From NCBI GenBank assembly GCA_963741625.1, contig CAVUIT010000019.1, positions 186,001-250,000 on the forward strand: 64,000 nt of DNA, in the 5' to 3' direction. Of this stretch, positions 26,951 to 36,925 are shown one piece after another (position 1 is the stretch's first letter; the number at the start of each line of letters is the position of its first letter). The notes under the pieces are model-generated. The model saw only the letters and a program-made list of their open reading frames with translations. It did no database searches and was not told the origin of the DNA. The stretch comes from CAWBBA01 sp963741625. GTDB lineage: Bacteria; Desulfobacterota; Desulfomonilia; Desulfomonilales; Desulfomonilaceae. Made by a program: the position numbers and the translations under genes.

Positions 26951-27766
26951 ATGATTAGGCAATTGCTGGCGCATCCTCTTGCGCGAGATCTGGATCTGGA
27001 CGATCCTCAAACAACTGCAGTCCGCCGCCGGATACTTCAGCGCAAAGGATTCTTGAGGCAAATCTATCATAAGTGGTACCAGGGGGTACTCACCGCCTTG
27101 CCACAGATGGATGGGCCGGTCCTGGAATTGGGCTCCGGCGCAGGGTTTATGAGAGATTCGTTTCCCGAACTGATAACCTCAGACATCCTAAATGTGAAGG
27201 ACCTGTCAGTGGTCCTGGATGCCAACGACATACCATTTAGAACCGGCTCGCTCAGGGCAATTGTGATGATAGATGTTCTGCATCATCTCGGCAGGCCAAG
27301 ACGTTTCTTTAGAGAAGCAACCCGCTGTGTGAAGCCCCTGGGCAGATTGGTGATGATCGAACCGTGGGTAACCCACTGGTCGCGACTCGTTTATTCACGG
27401 CTACACCATGAACCATTTGATCCGGAATCGGGTGAGTGGGAATTTCCGATGAAAGGGCCTCTGTCGGGAGCTAACGGAGCCCTTCCATGGATACTTTTCC
27501 ACAGGGATCGCCGGCGATTTGCTGCTGAGTTTCCGCAGTGGCGAGTGAAAAGCATCGAACCACAAATGCCGATCAGTTATCTCCTCTCAGGCGGGGTCTC
27601 TTTGAGGGGATTTGCTCCGGAGAGGGCTTTTGGACCGGTCAGACGTTTGGAAGAGCGCCTGGCGCCGTGGATGGACAAATTGGCCATGTTCGCTCAAATC
27701 ACCTTGGAACGTCTGGATTTAGTACATGATGAAGAAGGAGAATTACAACGTGAGCAATGCGGCTGA
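26951..27766 (+). CDS. SAM-dependent methyltransferase
   Basis: The Rossmann methyltransferase motif I is VLELGSGAGFMRD, with SDIL and the MIDVLHHLGRP post-motif region. It lies between the fusion gene and the TPR gene on the same strand. ATG 26951 is preferred (GAGG 14 bases upstream is far); a TTG at 26927 would add eight residues. Its C-terminal end overlaps the TPR gene start, suggesting translational coupling. Substrate is unknown; a polysaccharide or lipid intermediate is inferred from context. Confidence 0.8.
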   Translation: MIRQLLAHPLARDLDLDDPQTTAVRRRILQRKGFLRQIYHKWYQGVLTALPQMDGPVLELGSGAGFMRDSFPELITSDILNVKDLSVVLDANDIPFRTGSLRAIVMIDVLHHLGRPRRFFREATRCVKPLGRLVMIEPWVTHWSRLVYSRLHHEPFDPESGEWEFPMKGPLSGANGALPWILFHRDRRRFAAEFPQWRVKSIEPQMPISYLLSGGVSLRGFAPERAFGPVRRLEERLAPWMDKLAMFAQITLERLDLVHDEEGELQREQCG

Positions 27767-30700
27767 ATTACACAATTCACAAATTGGCGAGAATTCCAAC
27801 GGCCGGATTGAGACCAAGCGACCTCCTTTTTCGGTGTTCGCACTCTGTCTGATCTTTTTGGCGTTCTTCGCTGTTGCCTTCGGCATCCAGCACAAGGGAC
27901 TTAATTCAGCGATGGTCTATGATGGCGCAGCTCTGATCTATAACAATGCCGACAAGTTTGCCGAGCGTGATCCGGTCAAGATCATACAACTGGTTCCAGT
28001 ACGCCCCCTGTTCATGCTCAGCCTCTATTACAATTATGTGCTAACCGGAATGGAACCGTACTATTTCCGGGTGGTCAACATCATCTTTGTCGCGGCGGGC
28101 GGTCTTACTCTCGTTTTGCTTTGCATGATAATTTTTGAGATTCCAGGTCTGAGGTTACCGGGTACGCGGCTCGACAAGCAAGGCGTAAGCGTCTTCCTTG
28201 GGCTGTTGTTTGTAGCCCATCCCCTTCAAACGTTTGTGGTCCTTTACGAGTGGCAGCGGGAAGCCAGCATGGCTTACCTTTTCTATTTTTTGACACTGGC
28301 CGCGTACCTCGCCGCTCGGTCGGGGCGATTCCGCCATACGATTCCAGCATACATCATTACTGCTATACTTTTTCTAATAGGGCTACTCAGCAAGGAAAAC
28401 CTGGCCACGATCCCGGTTGTATTCGGTCTGGCCGAAGTGACCTTGTTTCGTCAAAACTTCAGACAATTGTTCAAAAGGGCGTTGATAGTAGCCTTGATAA
28501 CACTGCCGCCAGTGCTCGCCTACATGTTGGTCACCAGGTATTTTCATGGTAGTGCGGGTGCAAATACCTGGGAAATTGTCAGTCGCCTTTCCGATTATTA
28601 CAAATTCAGCGGGCAGACCTTTCTGCAGGTGGCGTTGACCGAGTCCCGAATCCTGTTCTCCTATCTGTTCATGACCCTGGCCCCCTTCTTCTTCACACCG
28701 GAATTCATGAGGGCCGAGACGGTTTCCGCGTCACTGCTGAATCCGCCCGTTACGCTGGTTGCCTGCGCTGGAGTAATCGCGCTGATCGGCATTGGCCTGG
28801 TCCTTCTGAGAAAGAAGCCTTTGATTGCGTTCGGTGTTCTCTTCTATCTCGTCGTCTTGATACCTGAATGCCTTTTGATCCCGCAATACCTTTTTTTCGG
28901 TTATAGGGCAATCTTGCCAATGGCCGGCGTGCTGCTAGTAATCGGTGCGGGCACACTGGCCCTGCTCAATTGGGGAAGAGCGAATCTGTCCGCGCGAGCA
29001 TTTCGCCCTGCTGTCGCCTTGGTTTCGATCTTGCCTGTGCTCTGTGTGGGAGCCGTAACATTCTCTCTAGCCAAGAGCTGGAGTGCGCTACAGTTCTGGA
29101 AGAGTCCGGCCTCTCAGTTGCCTACCTATTCGGAGAATGTTGAAACGGTTCCTTTTCTGGACATCACAGTAAATTATATGTCCAACTTGCTAGTTTCGAA
29201 GAACTATTCCGAAGCGATAGATCTCTTTGGAAAGGTTAGCCAATCCACCATCCAGCCTGAAGCCTCTTCGCCAAAACCAGGGGTCACGCTCTATAAAGCG
29301 GAGCAAATCGACCAGGCCTCGGAGAAGTTCATAGAGAAGTTCAAACAAAGGCCTCACCGAACTTCAGCGGGTCTCCTCGCATTAGGCGGCGCACTGACAT
29401 CAACGGGGAATCTTCACCAGGCGATAACAGCCTATAGGAAGGCCGTCCAAATCGATCCTTATAACAAGAACGCGCGTATGAACCTCGCGGGTCTTTTGGA
29501 GCATACTGGAAACCCACAGGAGGCAGTGCAGCATTACGTTAAGGCCATCACCATCGATCCGAAGTCGGTGCGAGCGCATTATGGGCTAGGCTTGGCGCTA
29601 CAAAAGTCGGGGCGTATGGAGGACGCCATAAAGCTGTACAACAGAACCATCGAGATTGATCCTCGCTCGGTGGTAGCCTACAACCTGCTCGGACGTGCGC
29701 TCAAGGAAGCCGGGAAGCCGCAGGAGGCGATGCAACAGTTCCGAAAAGCTATCGAGGTAGATCCCAAGTCCGCCGATGCGCATCACAATCTTGGCATGGC
29801 CCTTGCCAATTCCGGTAACGCTGCCGAAGCAATAAATGAATATCGGCGTACGATCGAGCTTAATCCTAAGCTCCAGAGCGCATACTGTAATCTGGGCCTC
29901 GCTCTGGAATTCTCCGGCAACTCTTCCGAGGCAATAAAGGTATACACAAAGGCCATCGAAATTGACCCGCTCCATGCGGTTGCTTACAACCTTTTGGGCG
30001 GAGCGTTTCGGAAGTCAGGGAACTTAAAGGAAGCAGTGCACCAGTTTACAAAGGCCGTAGAGCTTGATCCGAACTCCGCAGCTTTTCATCACAATCTTGG
30101 CATGGCCCTGGCCAACTCCGGCAAGGCAGCAGAAGCCATAAAAGAGTACCGCAAGACGCTTGAACTCAATCCCCGCCTGGCGGCAGCTCATATCAATTTG
30201 GGCCTCGCGTTGGAGCACTCAGCTCGACTTGACGAGGCCATGAAAGAATACAGGGTCGCCATTGCGATCGACCCGCGATCAGAAATTGCTTACAAGGCGC
30301 TTGGCCGCACTCTGGCGAAATCCGGAAACCAATCGCTGGCGGTCGAGTATCTCAAGACAGCAGCCCAACTTAAGAACGGCTCCCTTGACTCCGACTATCG
30401 TGTGGCTCATGACCTGTTAAAGAGTGGGAAGGTGGTTGAAGCCATAGAGAGCTTCAAAAGAATTGTAGAAAAGAAGCCCAACTTCACCGCTGCTCAAGCA
30501 AATCTGGGTGTTGCTCTGCTTAGGAGCGGGCAGACCGACGAGGCCATAGAGGCCCTTCAAAAAGTTGTGGCAGTCAACAAGAACAATGCTGACGTTTTCT
30601 ATACACTGGGTTTGGCATATGCCAAGATTAGCCGGACTCCTGAAGCGGTGGAAAATCTCAAAGCAGCGATTGCTGTAAATCCCGGGCACACAAAGGCGAA

Positions 30701-30785
30701 GCAATATCTCGACCGCCTGATGAGCGGAACTAGCCAAGGTGGAGAGTCCGACACTGTTCCGCCAAGCTCGCGGGCGGCTAACTGA
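27750..30785 (+). CDS. Large polytopic membrane protein with a long TPR array (TMTC-like)
   Basis: Hydrophobic helices fill the first 440 residues, with a conserved-looking VYDGAALIYNNADKF loop near the N-terminus and LLSKENLATIP in the middle. About 13 TPR repeats follow (A-x3-L-G-x2-L..A-I..Y-x2-A-I-x2-D-P pattern). The layout resembles bacterial homologues of TMTC-type O-mannosyltransferase-like proteins. GTG 27750 is chosen because AAGGAG is exactly eight bases upstream; the open frame reaches ATG 27726 in the preceding gene. It may act with the fusion glycosyltransferase. Enzyme activity is inferred only from the family likeness. Confidence 0.75.
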   Translation: MSNAAELHNSQIGENSNGRIETKRPPFSVFALCLIFLAFFAVAFGIQHKGLNSAMVYDGAALIYNNADKFAERDPVKIIQLVPVRPLFMLSLYYNYVLTGMEPYYFRVVNIIFVAAGGLTLVLLCMIIFEIPGLRLPGTRLDKQGVSVFLGLLFVAHPLQTFVVLYEWQREASMAYLFYFLTLAAYLAARSGRFRHTIPAYIITAILFLIGLLSKENLATIPVVFGLAEVTLFRQNFRQLFKRALIVALITLPPVLAYMLVTRYFHGSAGANTWEIVSRLSDYYKFSGQTFLQVALTESRILFSYLFMTLAPFFFTPEFMRAETVSASLLNPPVTLVACAGVIALIGIGLVLLRKKPLIAFGVLFYLVVLIPECLLIPQYLFFGYRAILPMAGVLLVIGAGTLALLNWGRANLSARAFRPAVALVSILPVLCVGAVTFSLAKSWSALQFWKSPASQLPTYSENVETVPFLDITVNYMSNLLVSKNYSEAIDLFGKVSQSTIQPEASSPKPGVTLYKAEQIDQASEKFIEKFKQRPHRTSAGLLALGGALTSTGNLHQAITAYRKAVQIDPYNKNARMNLAGLLEHTGNPQEAVQHYVKAITIDPKSVRAHYGLGLALQKSGRMEDAIKLYNRTIEIDPRSVVAYNLLGRALKEAGKPQEAMQQFRKAIEVDPKSADAHHNLGMALANSGNAAEAINEYRRTIELNPKLQSAYCNLGLALEFSGNSSEAIKVYTKAIEIDPLHAVAYNLLGGAFRKSGNLKEAVHQFTKAVELDPNSAAFHHNLGMALANSGKAAEAIKEYRKTLELNPRLAAAHINLGLALEHSARLDEAMKEYRVAIAIDPRSEIAYKALGRTLAKSGNQSLAVEYLKTAAQLKNGSLDSDYRVAHDLLKSGKVVEAIESFKRIVEKKPNFTAAQANLGVALLRSGQTDEAIEALQKVVAVNKNNADVFYTLGLAYAKISRTPEAVENLKAAIAVNPGHTKAKQYLDRLMSGTSQGGESDTVPPSSRAAN

Positions 30786-30822
30786 CGGGGCGAAGTCCAG
30801 TTTAGCGCGATAGTTATTTTAC

Positions 30823-30852
30823 TTGACACATTCTCTCAGCATACTTTATTAT
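30823..30852 (+). promoter_or_regulatory. Sigma-70-type promoter upstream of the FecR-like gene
   Basis: TTGACA (30823-30828) and TATTAT (30847-30852) are 18 bases apart. The start of the FecR-like gene lies about 390 bases downstream, so the transcript would have a long leader (30860-31242). The leader shows no named riboswitch. Confidence 0.6.
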
Positions 30853-31242
30853 GAATTAAGTTGCGTTTGAGGCAGATATTGAATGTGCGCTGTGCACTGA
30901 GATAGTGCGGCTCTGATAACCAATTTTGCAAAGATCGTAGTACCCGGTTAGCTGTGATGACGAAGTAATGACTCTGGGAGAGCTGGGGTATCAGGCTCTC
31001 TCGCCAAGGCTGGTTGCGCCGGCCGATTTATTGATCGGGTCTAAAATGAGTAATGTAGCGCTTTCCCACCCTTTGCCCCATTTGGTAGTCCATAATGAGG
31101 GGGGAGGTGTTGTTATGTGGCACCCAGCCTTGTCGGCCATCTCTATCAGTCCTAATTTGAGCCGCGGGGGCGGGTTTGGGTTCACCTTTACACGTCGGTT
31201 CTCCCTTTAGGGGACCAGTTTCACAATTGGAGGGCTAATATA

Positions 31243-32967
31243 ATGATAAGACGAGAGTCTGGGTGGGTACTGGGAGTAATTTTAGGAGCCGCACTCATTA
31301 GCTGCATCGCTTTGCCGGGAGCTTGGGCACAAGGACCCGAGGGAGAGGCACTGGTGTGCCAGGAAGTCGGCAAAATCGAGCGCACCCAAGGTGCGGCCAT
31401 GGTTAGAAGGGCGGGGGAGGCGGATTTCGGCCTTATCAGCAGAGGCGACCCCGTATACTGTCAGGATACCATTGGAACTGAACCGACGGACAAGAACGCC
31501 AAGATCTGGTGGAGGCACCCCTCGCCAGTGCAAATGGATGCGTCCCTCGGTCGCGACTCTCTGTTTGGTTTCATTGCCTTTTCACAACAGGGTCCGGCCT
31601 CATCCTTTGTCGGCTCCGTCTCGAAGGGGATGGTGCGATTCATAAGGAAACTCCCCATTACAGACCCCGAGTCGTCATTCACTACGATCACTCCAACTGC
31701 CCTCATCCAGGTTATCCCCACCGATCGAGCCGCGGACTATGTGGTCTCGGTCATTGACGAGAACCACACGTCCGTTACCGTGATCTGGGGGGCCGTGATG
31801 GTCCGGAACATATCGGAACAGCTCACCCAGGAACGACAGGTAACTTCTTGCCAAATGGTCATCGTTGAAAAGGACAAGGAACCCTCTGAGGTCATGCCGG
31901 TAGGATCTGATACTCTCAGAGAATTGATACGACTGACCACTATTCCCAATACGCTGCCCACAAGCGTTCCTACTTGCGAACCGCCGGCCCAGCCCGTGCC
32001 ACAGGAACAGTATATTCCCCCAGAGTTTCCGGAAGCGATTATTGAAGGCGAGCCGGGGATAATAATAGGCCCGCCGGGGTTTGTGCCGATTCCGCCGCCG
32101 GATATCGACACCATCGATACCATTGACACCATTGACACCATCGATACGATCGACACAACGGACACAACGGACACAACGGACACAACGGACACAACCGATA
32201 CGACCGATACGACGAGCACGCTTTTGACACTTCTTACGCCGCTCACGTTTGACACGATCGACACTGCCGATACGACGAGCACGCTTTTGACTCTTCTTAC
32301 GCCGTTGACCTTCGATACGGTCGATACACTTTTCACGGTCTTTACTTTGGTCACATTGGATACCCTCGACACGTCGGTCCCCACTGTTTTCACATTTGAT
32401 ACACTGTTTACGCTCCCGACTGTTTTCACGTTCGACACGCTCCTCACAGACATACCCACGATCTTAACCCTAGACACATCCTTTACATTGACCACGTTGG
32501 TCACGTTCGACACGCTCATCACAGGCATCCCCACGCTGCTCACGTTTGATACACTTTTCACTGATATTCCGACGATCTTCACCCTTGACACGGGCGGCCC
32601 GACAACTGTGGCTACGCTACTGACGATCCCGACGTTCGACACGATAGTAACGGCGGCCACATTCTCAACGTTCCTCCCGACCGACCTGCCGACGGCCATC
32701 CCGACCGTCGCCACGGTCGGGACACTGGCCACGCTCGCGACTTTTGATGGGGTCTCGACGATCCCCACGGTGTCCACAATCGGGACGGTTGGTACCTTCC
32801 AGCCTCTCATCTCAACTGTTCAGACGGTGTCCACCGGGCCCCCACAGCAGCATCTGCAACCACTGCAGCAACAGCAACGGCAACTGCAGCTGCAACAACT
32901 GCAGCAACACCAAAAGCAACTGCAGCTGCAACAGCAGCAGCAATTCAAACCGCGGCCCGGGAACTGA
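31243..32967 (+). CDS. Exported FecR-like protein with threonine-triplet repeats and a Gln-rich tail
   Basis: GGAGGG eight bases upstream of ATG 31243 fixes the start. A signal peptide with a possible lipobox (ALISC) precedes a FecR-like region (SVSKGMVRFIRKLP, TPTALIQVIPTDRAADYVVSV). From about residue 287 a run of some 230 residues has Thr nearly every third position: DTIDTIDT, then DTTDTTDTT, then TFDTLFTLPTVFTFDTL and similar. The tail is Gln-rich (residues 530-574). Thr-rich surface stalks are often O-glycosylated; that is an inference. Three frames are possible in the Gln-rich end because of a C run, so the exact C-terminus is uncertain. Confidence 0.75.
   Translation: MIRRESGWVLGVILGAALISCIALPGAWAQGPEGEALVCQEVGKIERTQGAAMVRRAGEADFGLISRGDPVYCQDTIGTEPTDKNAKIWWRHPSPVQMDASLGRDSLFGFIAFSQQGPASSFVGSVSKGMVRFIRKLPITDPESSFTTITPTALIQVIPTDRAADYVVSVIDENHTSVTVIWGAVMVRNISEQLTQERQVTSCQMVIVEKDKEPSEVMPVGSDTLRELIRLTTIPNTLPTSVPTCEPPAQPVPQEQYIPPEFPEAIIEGEPGIIIGPPGFVPIPPPDIDTIDTIDTIDTIDTIDTTDTTDTTDTTDTTDTTDTTSTLLTLLTPLTFDTIDTADTTSTLLTLLTPLTFDTVDTLFTVFTLVTLDTLDTSVPTVFTFDTLFTLPTVFTFDTLLTDIPTILTLDTSFTLTTLVTFDTLITGIPTLLTFDTLFTDIPTIFTLDTGGPTTVATLLTIPTFDTIVTAATFSTFLPTDLPTAIPTVATVGTLATLATFDGVSTIPTVSTIGTVGTFQPLISTVQTVSTGPPQQHLQPLQQQQRQLQLQQLQQHQKQLQLQQQQQFKPRPGN
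32107..32214 (+). repeat. Short tandem repeats encoding Asp-Thr units
   Basis: Nine-base units (GACACAACG repeated, with GACACCATC/GATACCATT variants before it) run through the FecR-like gene. A longer direct repeat of about 60 bases (GATACGACGAGCACGCTTTT start) follows at about 32205 and 32269. Both lie in coding sequence. Confidence 0.85.
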
Positions 32968-33015
32968 GTCTGGGCAGTCGCTTAAGACCAACAGAGGCCA
33001 AGACCTCAACAAGTT

Positions 33016-33073
33016 AGGGCAGTCACACAAACAAGGAAAACGCAGATTTTCCGGAAAGGTGGCTGCCCTTTTT
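33016..33073 (+). terminator. Rho-independent terminator after the FecR-like gene
   Basis: AGGGCAG (33016-33022) pairs with CTGCCCT (33063-33069), enclosing a small GGAAAA/TTTTCC hairpin, and is followed by a T run. Confidence 0.65.
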
Positions 33074-33108
33074 CCTTTTCGTCTGTCTACCCTATGAGGG
33101 ACCTTGAG

Positions 33109-33276
33109 ATGATTAAGAGGGAGCATGGCTGGCTGGTGACACTATTGCTCGGTGTGGTCCTGATCAGTTGCTCATCAGGCCTAAGCAGTCACCTAGAGAT
33201 GCAGCTTTGGAATTTCGTGCTTATACCCCGTTCAAGGGCACACCAAAATAGAGGGAGAAAAAAATGGTTTCCTTGA
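33109..33276 (+). CDS. Short lipoprotein-like protein, perhaps a truncated paralogue of the FecR-like protein
   Basis: ATG 33109 has GAGGG seven bases upstream. The first 24 residues (MIKREHGWLVTLLLGVVLIS, then CSSG) closely match the signal segment of the FecR-like protein (MIRRESGWVLGVILGAALISC). It stops after 55 codons. It is probably the leftover 5' end of a duplicated gene, not a complete protein. Confidence 0.45.
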   Translation: MIKREHGWLVTLLLGVVLISCSSGLSSHLEMQLWNFVLIPRSRAHQNRGRKKWFP

Positions 33277-33285
33277 TTGTAATGC

Positions 33286-34218
33286 CTATTTGTTCCTCTT
33301 ATGCTGAATTGGACCAGCACCGGCCGAGCGTCCGGCTACTGAACTCCAGTCCTGAACCTGCGGCTTGTCGTTGATGTGGTGCAATACCTCATTCTGGAGC
33401 TTCGGCTTGCCGGTACCTCCGCTCACAGCAGTCTGGTTGGTCTGACGAAGGATTTCCGTCTGGAGCTTCTGCGTTCCCGAACCTCCTACCTGGGAAGTCT
33501 GGCCGCCGGTTAGCCCGCTAGTCCCCACGTTCAACTTCTGCTTCCCGCCCGTGATGAGGTCTTGAACCTTCAGCTCGTCCTTGGTTTGTCGAAGGACTTG
33601 CGTCTGAAGCTTTTGCTTGCTAGCACCCGCGCCCAGTGGGTTCCGGCCGGCAGATTGATCGCCGGTTTCTGCTCCGAATTTCTGCACCTTGCCCTGCTTG
33701 GAGGAAAGGGATGAGCCTTTCTCCAAAATGTTCTGGCAGTTTGCGCTGTCGCAGGTCTTGATGACTCGCAATCCGTTCGGGTCCTTATTTGTGATGGAGG
33801 TGAGATGGCCTTTGCCGTCATAATGGAAGGTCTCGGTTGAACCATCCTTGTTTTTTCTCTCGAAAGAGACAACATCCCCGTTTTGATTGTAGATTTTTAT
33901 GTCCTGGATTCCTGACGGATAAGTGGTCTTCTCAAAGCTAGGAGGAATCTCCCCATTAGCTTTAGGTGGACCGTACGTGGTAAAAATTTTAGTTCCGTCA
34001 GGTAAATTCCGGGTAGGTGTCTCTCCACTGTATGGAAGCTCTTGAAATGTGGTACCCGAAACCGGCGAATCGTGTTTTTCTTCGGTTCCTGGGCCGCGTG
34101 GGCCAAATAGGTTCGTGGTATCGAGACCATACGCCACCGGACCTGCCATCGGAATCATAAACATGGACACCAGCACTACACCCATCAGTATGTTGGGGAG
34201 CAATTCCTTAATTCTCAT
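33286..34218 (-). CDS. Exported YD-type repeat protein (paralogue of the split gene)
   Basis: ATG 34218 has GGAGG nine bases upstream. A signal peptide (1-30) is followed by a short YD-like stretch (DGSTETFHYDGKGHLTSITN). The C-terminal repeats each read like KLQTQVLRQTKDELKVQDLI followed by TGG and KLNVG. The same C-terminal module occurs in the next gene, so the two are paralogues. YD proteins are surface or secreted; none has a toxin domain visible here. Function unknown. Confidence 0.7.
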   Translation of the reverse strand: MRIKELLPNILMGVVLVSMFMIPMAGPVAYGLDTTNLFGPRGPGTEEKHDSPVSGTTFQELPYSGETPTRNLPDGTKIFTTYGPPKANGEIPPSFEKTTYPSGIQDIKIYNQNGDVVSFERKNKDGSTETFHYDGKGHLTSITNKDPNGLRVIKTCDSANCQNILEKGSSLSSKQGKVQKFGAETGDQSAGRNPLGAGASKQKLQTQVLRQTKDELKVQDLITGGKQKLNVGTSGLTGGQTSQVGGSGTQKLQTEILRQTNQTAVSGGTGKPKLQNEVLHHINDKPQVQDWSSVAGRSAGAGPIQHKRNK

Positions 34219-36003
34219 GATGCGCCTCCATTGAGGTTTCTTGCCTTGAGCACTTCATCGAGAAGTCCATGTCTATCAATGCTTCCCATGGTGCTTTCCC
34301 ACCCCAGAGCTGGATGACGTCGGAGACAAACCCGTGTCTTGGACTTTCAACTTGTCCTTGTTGACTTGCAAGACCTCTGTCTGAAGCTTCTTCTCGAACT
34401 GAACCTTTCCGCTGAATTTGTCCGGCTGTGGTCCCGGTGGTAAAGGTTGCGGGTTCAACCCCACTGCTTCTCCGTGCTGCTTCCTGATTTGTTCGCCTAC
34501 GCCTAGCCTAACATTCTCCTTCCCACCAATAATGAAGTCTTGGGCGTGCGACTTGTCCATGTTTTTTTGCAAGACCTGACTCTGAAGTTTCAGTTTACCT
34601 GAACCTCCACCTCGGTCATTCTGCCCGGTGGTTAGTGCTCTGGTCCCCACGTTCAATTTCTCCGTCTTACTCCCAGTTATTAAGTCTTGAACGTTCAGCT
34701 TGTCCTTCCCCTGTTGAAGCACCTGGGTCTGGACCTTCACACCGGAACCTGCGCCCGGTAAAACTGCTCCAATAGGCTTCCCGCCCGTTCCTTTCGGGGG
34801 GGTGCCTACAGCCATTATCGGCTGCGGCTTGCCTGTTCCAGACACTGCATTGCCATTGCTGTCATAGGTGGTACTGCTGACGACCTTTCCGTTCTTGTCC
34901 TTCGTAACTTCGGTATATCCGCCTTTGCCGTCCGGCGTTCTGGTCGTTGTGCTTATGATATTCCCTTTCGCATCAGTCGTCGTAATCTTGGAACCACCTG
35001 TCGGCTCGACCATGGTTGTCGTCTTACTTAGAATATTCCCTTTCGCGTCGGTCACCGTGCTCGTGGAATTCCCCTTACCGTCGTATATGGTCGCTGTCGT
35101 GGTTCCATTCTTACCGGTTGCGGTAACTGACTTTATCGTGCCATTATTGTCATATATGGTCTCGGATGTCAGTTTGCCCCCGGGACCGTACGTCTCCACA
35201 TGGAGATTTCCGTTTGCTTCATGACTATAACTAGTCTTGCTTACAGGATTTCCATTCTTGTCGGAGGTTGTAGAGCCCGAGAGGGTGCCGTCCTTGGCGT
35301 ACATCTTGGTTGTGACATTTCCGGTTGAGTCTGTTGTTTTGTCGATCCTGGTGCCAGTGGCGGCGTCATATGTTGAAGTCGTTGTGTTTACGACCTTCCC
35401 ATTTTTGTCGGTTGTTGTGGAGGTGTATACGCCTTTCCCGTCATTATTTACAGTCGTGACGTCGCCCGTCTTGAAGTCGGTTGTTTTAATCAAAGAGCTG
35501 CCATCGGGATTAATCCATGTCCGATCTTCCTTTATGACCTGTCCATTACCATCTTTGGTCGTGACAGAAGAACTCCCAGAGCCATATATCGTTGCAGTCT
35601 CGGTGGTTAAGACGTTTCCCTTACCGTCTCTCGTCGTTATGGTGTAGCCGCCCTTGCCGTCATCCGTGAAATTGGTGTAGCTAACAAGGTTTCCGTTTTT
35701 ATCCTTGATCGTGGTGTTCTGTCCGCCGTGAAGAGGCGTTTGATACGGCGTGTATATTGTCACGTATCCGTCCTTGTCGGTTTTGGTAGCCGTACCGCCG
35801 GGTTGGCCGTACTTCGTTCCATTGGTGGTACTGACTAGCTTTCCATCTTTGTCAATTTCTGTCACGATGTAGGAGCCGTCCTTAGCGACCGCTGTCTGGG
35901 TCGTCCCTGAATCGCGGACCTCTGTATACGTGCGGCTTCCATCCGGGTTGGTTGAATATGAACTCCCGATTATGTCATCAGCATATGCTGTCTGACAAGA
36001 AGC

Positions 36004-36925
36004 GGTTGCAAAACCGCCGATCAGTTATAAGCGCGCGAAATCGCGCATGATTTAAATCCTTGTTTTTATGAAATAATATGTATATTTAGCTCGCCGGAGG
36101 TAAGTCCGGTGAGCAAACGCGTCGTGTACCTGACCGATGAGCAGTGGAAGAAGATCGAACCCCTCATTCCCAAGCCTCCTCCTCGACCGAAAGGAGGTCG
36201 CCCCAGAAAGGATAATCGCTTGGTCTTCGAGGGAATCCTCTGGATACTCAAGACGGGAGCCCGGTGGAAAGATCTTCCTGACAAGTACCCGCACCCTTCA
36301 ACCTGCTGGCGTCGCCTGAAGGAATGGTACGAGGCCGAAGTCCTCAAAGATATGTGGAGGGCCTTTCTCTCCGAATTGGATGCCAACGGGGTACTCGACT
36401 GGGAAGAGTCATTCATCGATGCGAGCTTCTTCCCAGCAAAAAAAGGGGTCCAGCGGTCGGAAAGACCAAGAGGGGAAAGGGAACAAAGTGCATGGTGGTG
36501 GTCGATGGCAAGGGTATTCCTCTGGGAAGCCATACCGACTCTGCTTCGCCAGCAGAGGTCAGGCTCGCCGAAAAGACACTCCAGCAAATCAAAGTCCCTA
36601 AAAAGGGGCCAGGGAGGCCAAGGACCCGCCCCAAGAGAGTAATCGGAGACAAGGCGTACGACAGTGACCCTTTGCGCAAGCGCTTGAGAAAACGAGGTAT
36701 CAACTTGCTCTCCCCTCATCGACGCAATCATAGGAATGTCAACAGACAAGATGACCGCCTTTGGGATCGATACAGGAGACGATATACAGTTGAGAAACTT
36801 TCAGTTGGTTCGGAAACTTTCGACGGATAGTCGTCCGATACGAGCACCAGGTCTGCATGTACGAGGCTTTCATCCAGATCGCCTGTATCATGATTGTCAT
36901 AAAACGTTTATGAGGTTTTGCAACC
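36004..36925 (+). mobile_element. IS5-family insertion element
   Basis: The ends are inverted copies of GGTTGCAAAACC (36004-36015 and 36914-36925), flanked on both sides by AGC, a three-base target duplication. Its length is about 920 bases. A transposase of IS5 type is inside, plus-strand. The insertion site is the signal sequence of the YD-type gene. Confidence 0.9.
36109..36913 (+). pseudogene. IS5-family transposase with a programmed-type shift and one extra frameshift
   Basis: The first frame has LTDEQWKKIEPLIPKP, RKDNRLVFEGILWILKTGARW and FIDASFFPAKK (first Asp of the DDE triad). At an A7 run (36438-36444, A AAA AAA) a -1 shift leads to KRGPAVGKTKRGKGTKCMVV and VIGDKAYDSDPLR (second Asp). 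That is a typical slippery site. A further one-base deletion near 36797 breaks the frame before the RYEHQVCMYEAF end, so the transposase is probably dead unless this is a sequencing error. Confidence 0.75.

Noticed and set aside
32107..32214. The tandem repeats as a CRISPR array
   Set aside because: Units are nine bases without spacers and lie in a coding frame.
31737..32810. A 357-codon minus-strand open frame opposite the FecR-like gene
   Set aside because: It is a low-complexity mirror of the Thr-triplet repeat (Val/Ser repeats), with no start site or homology.
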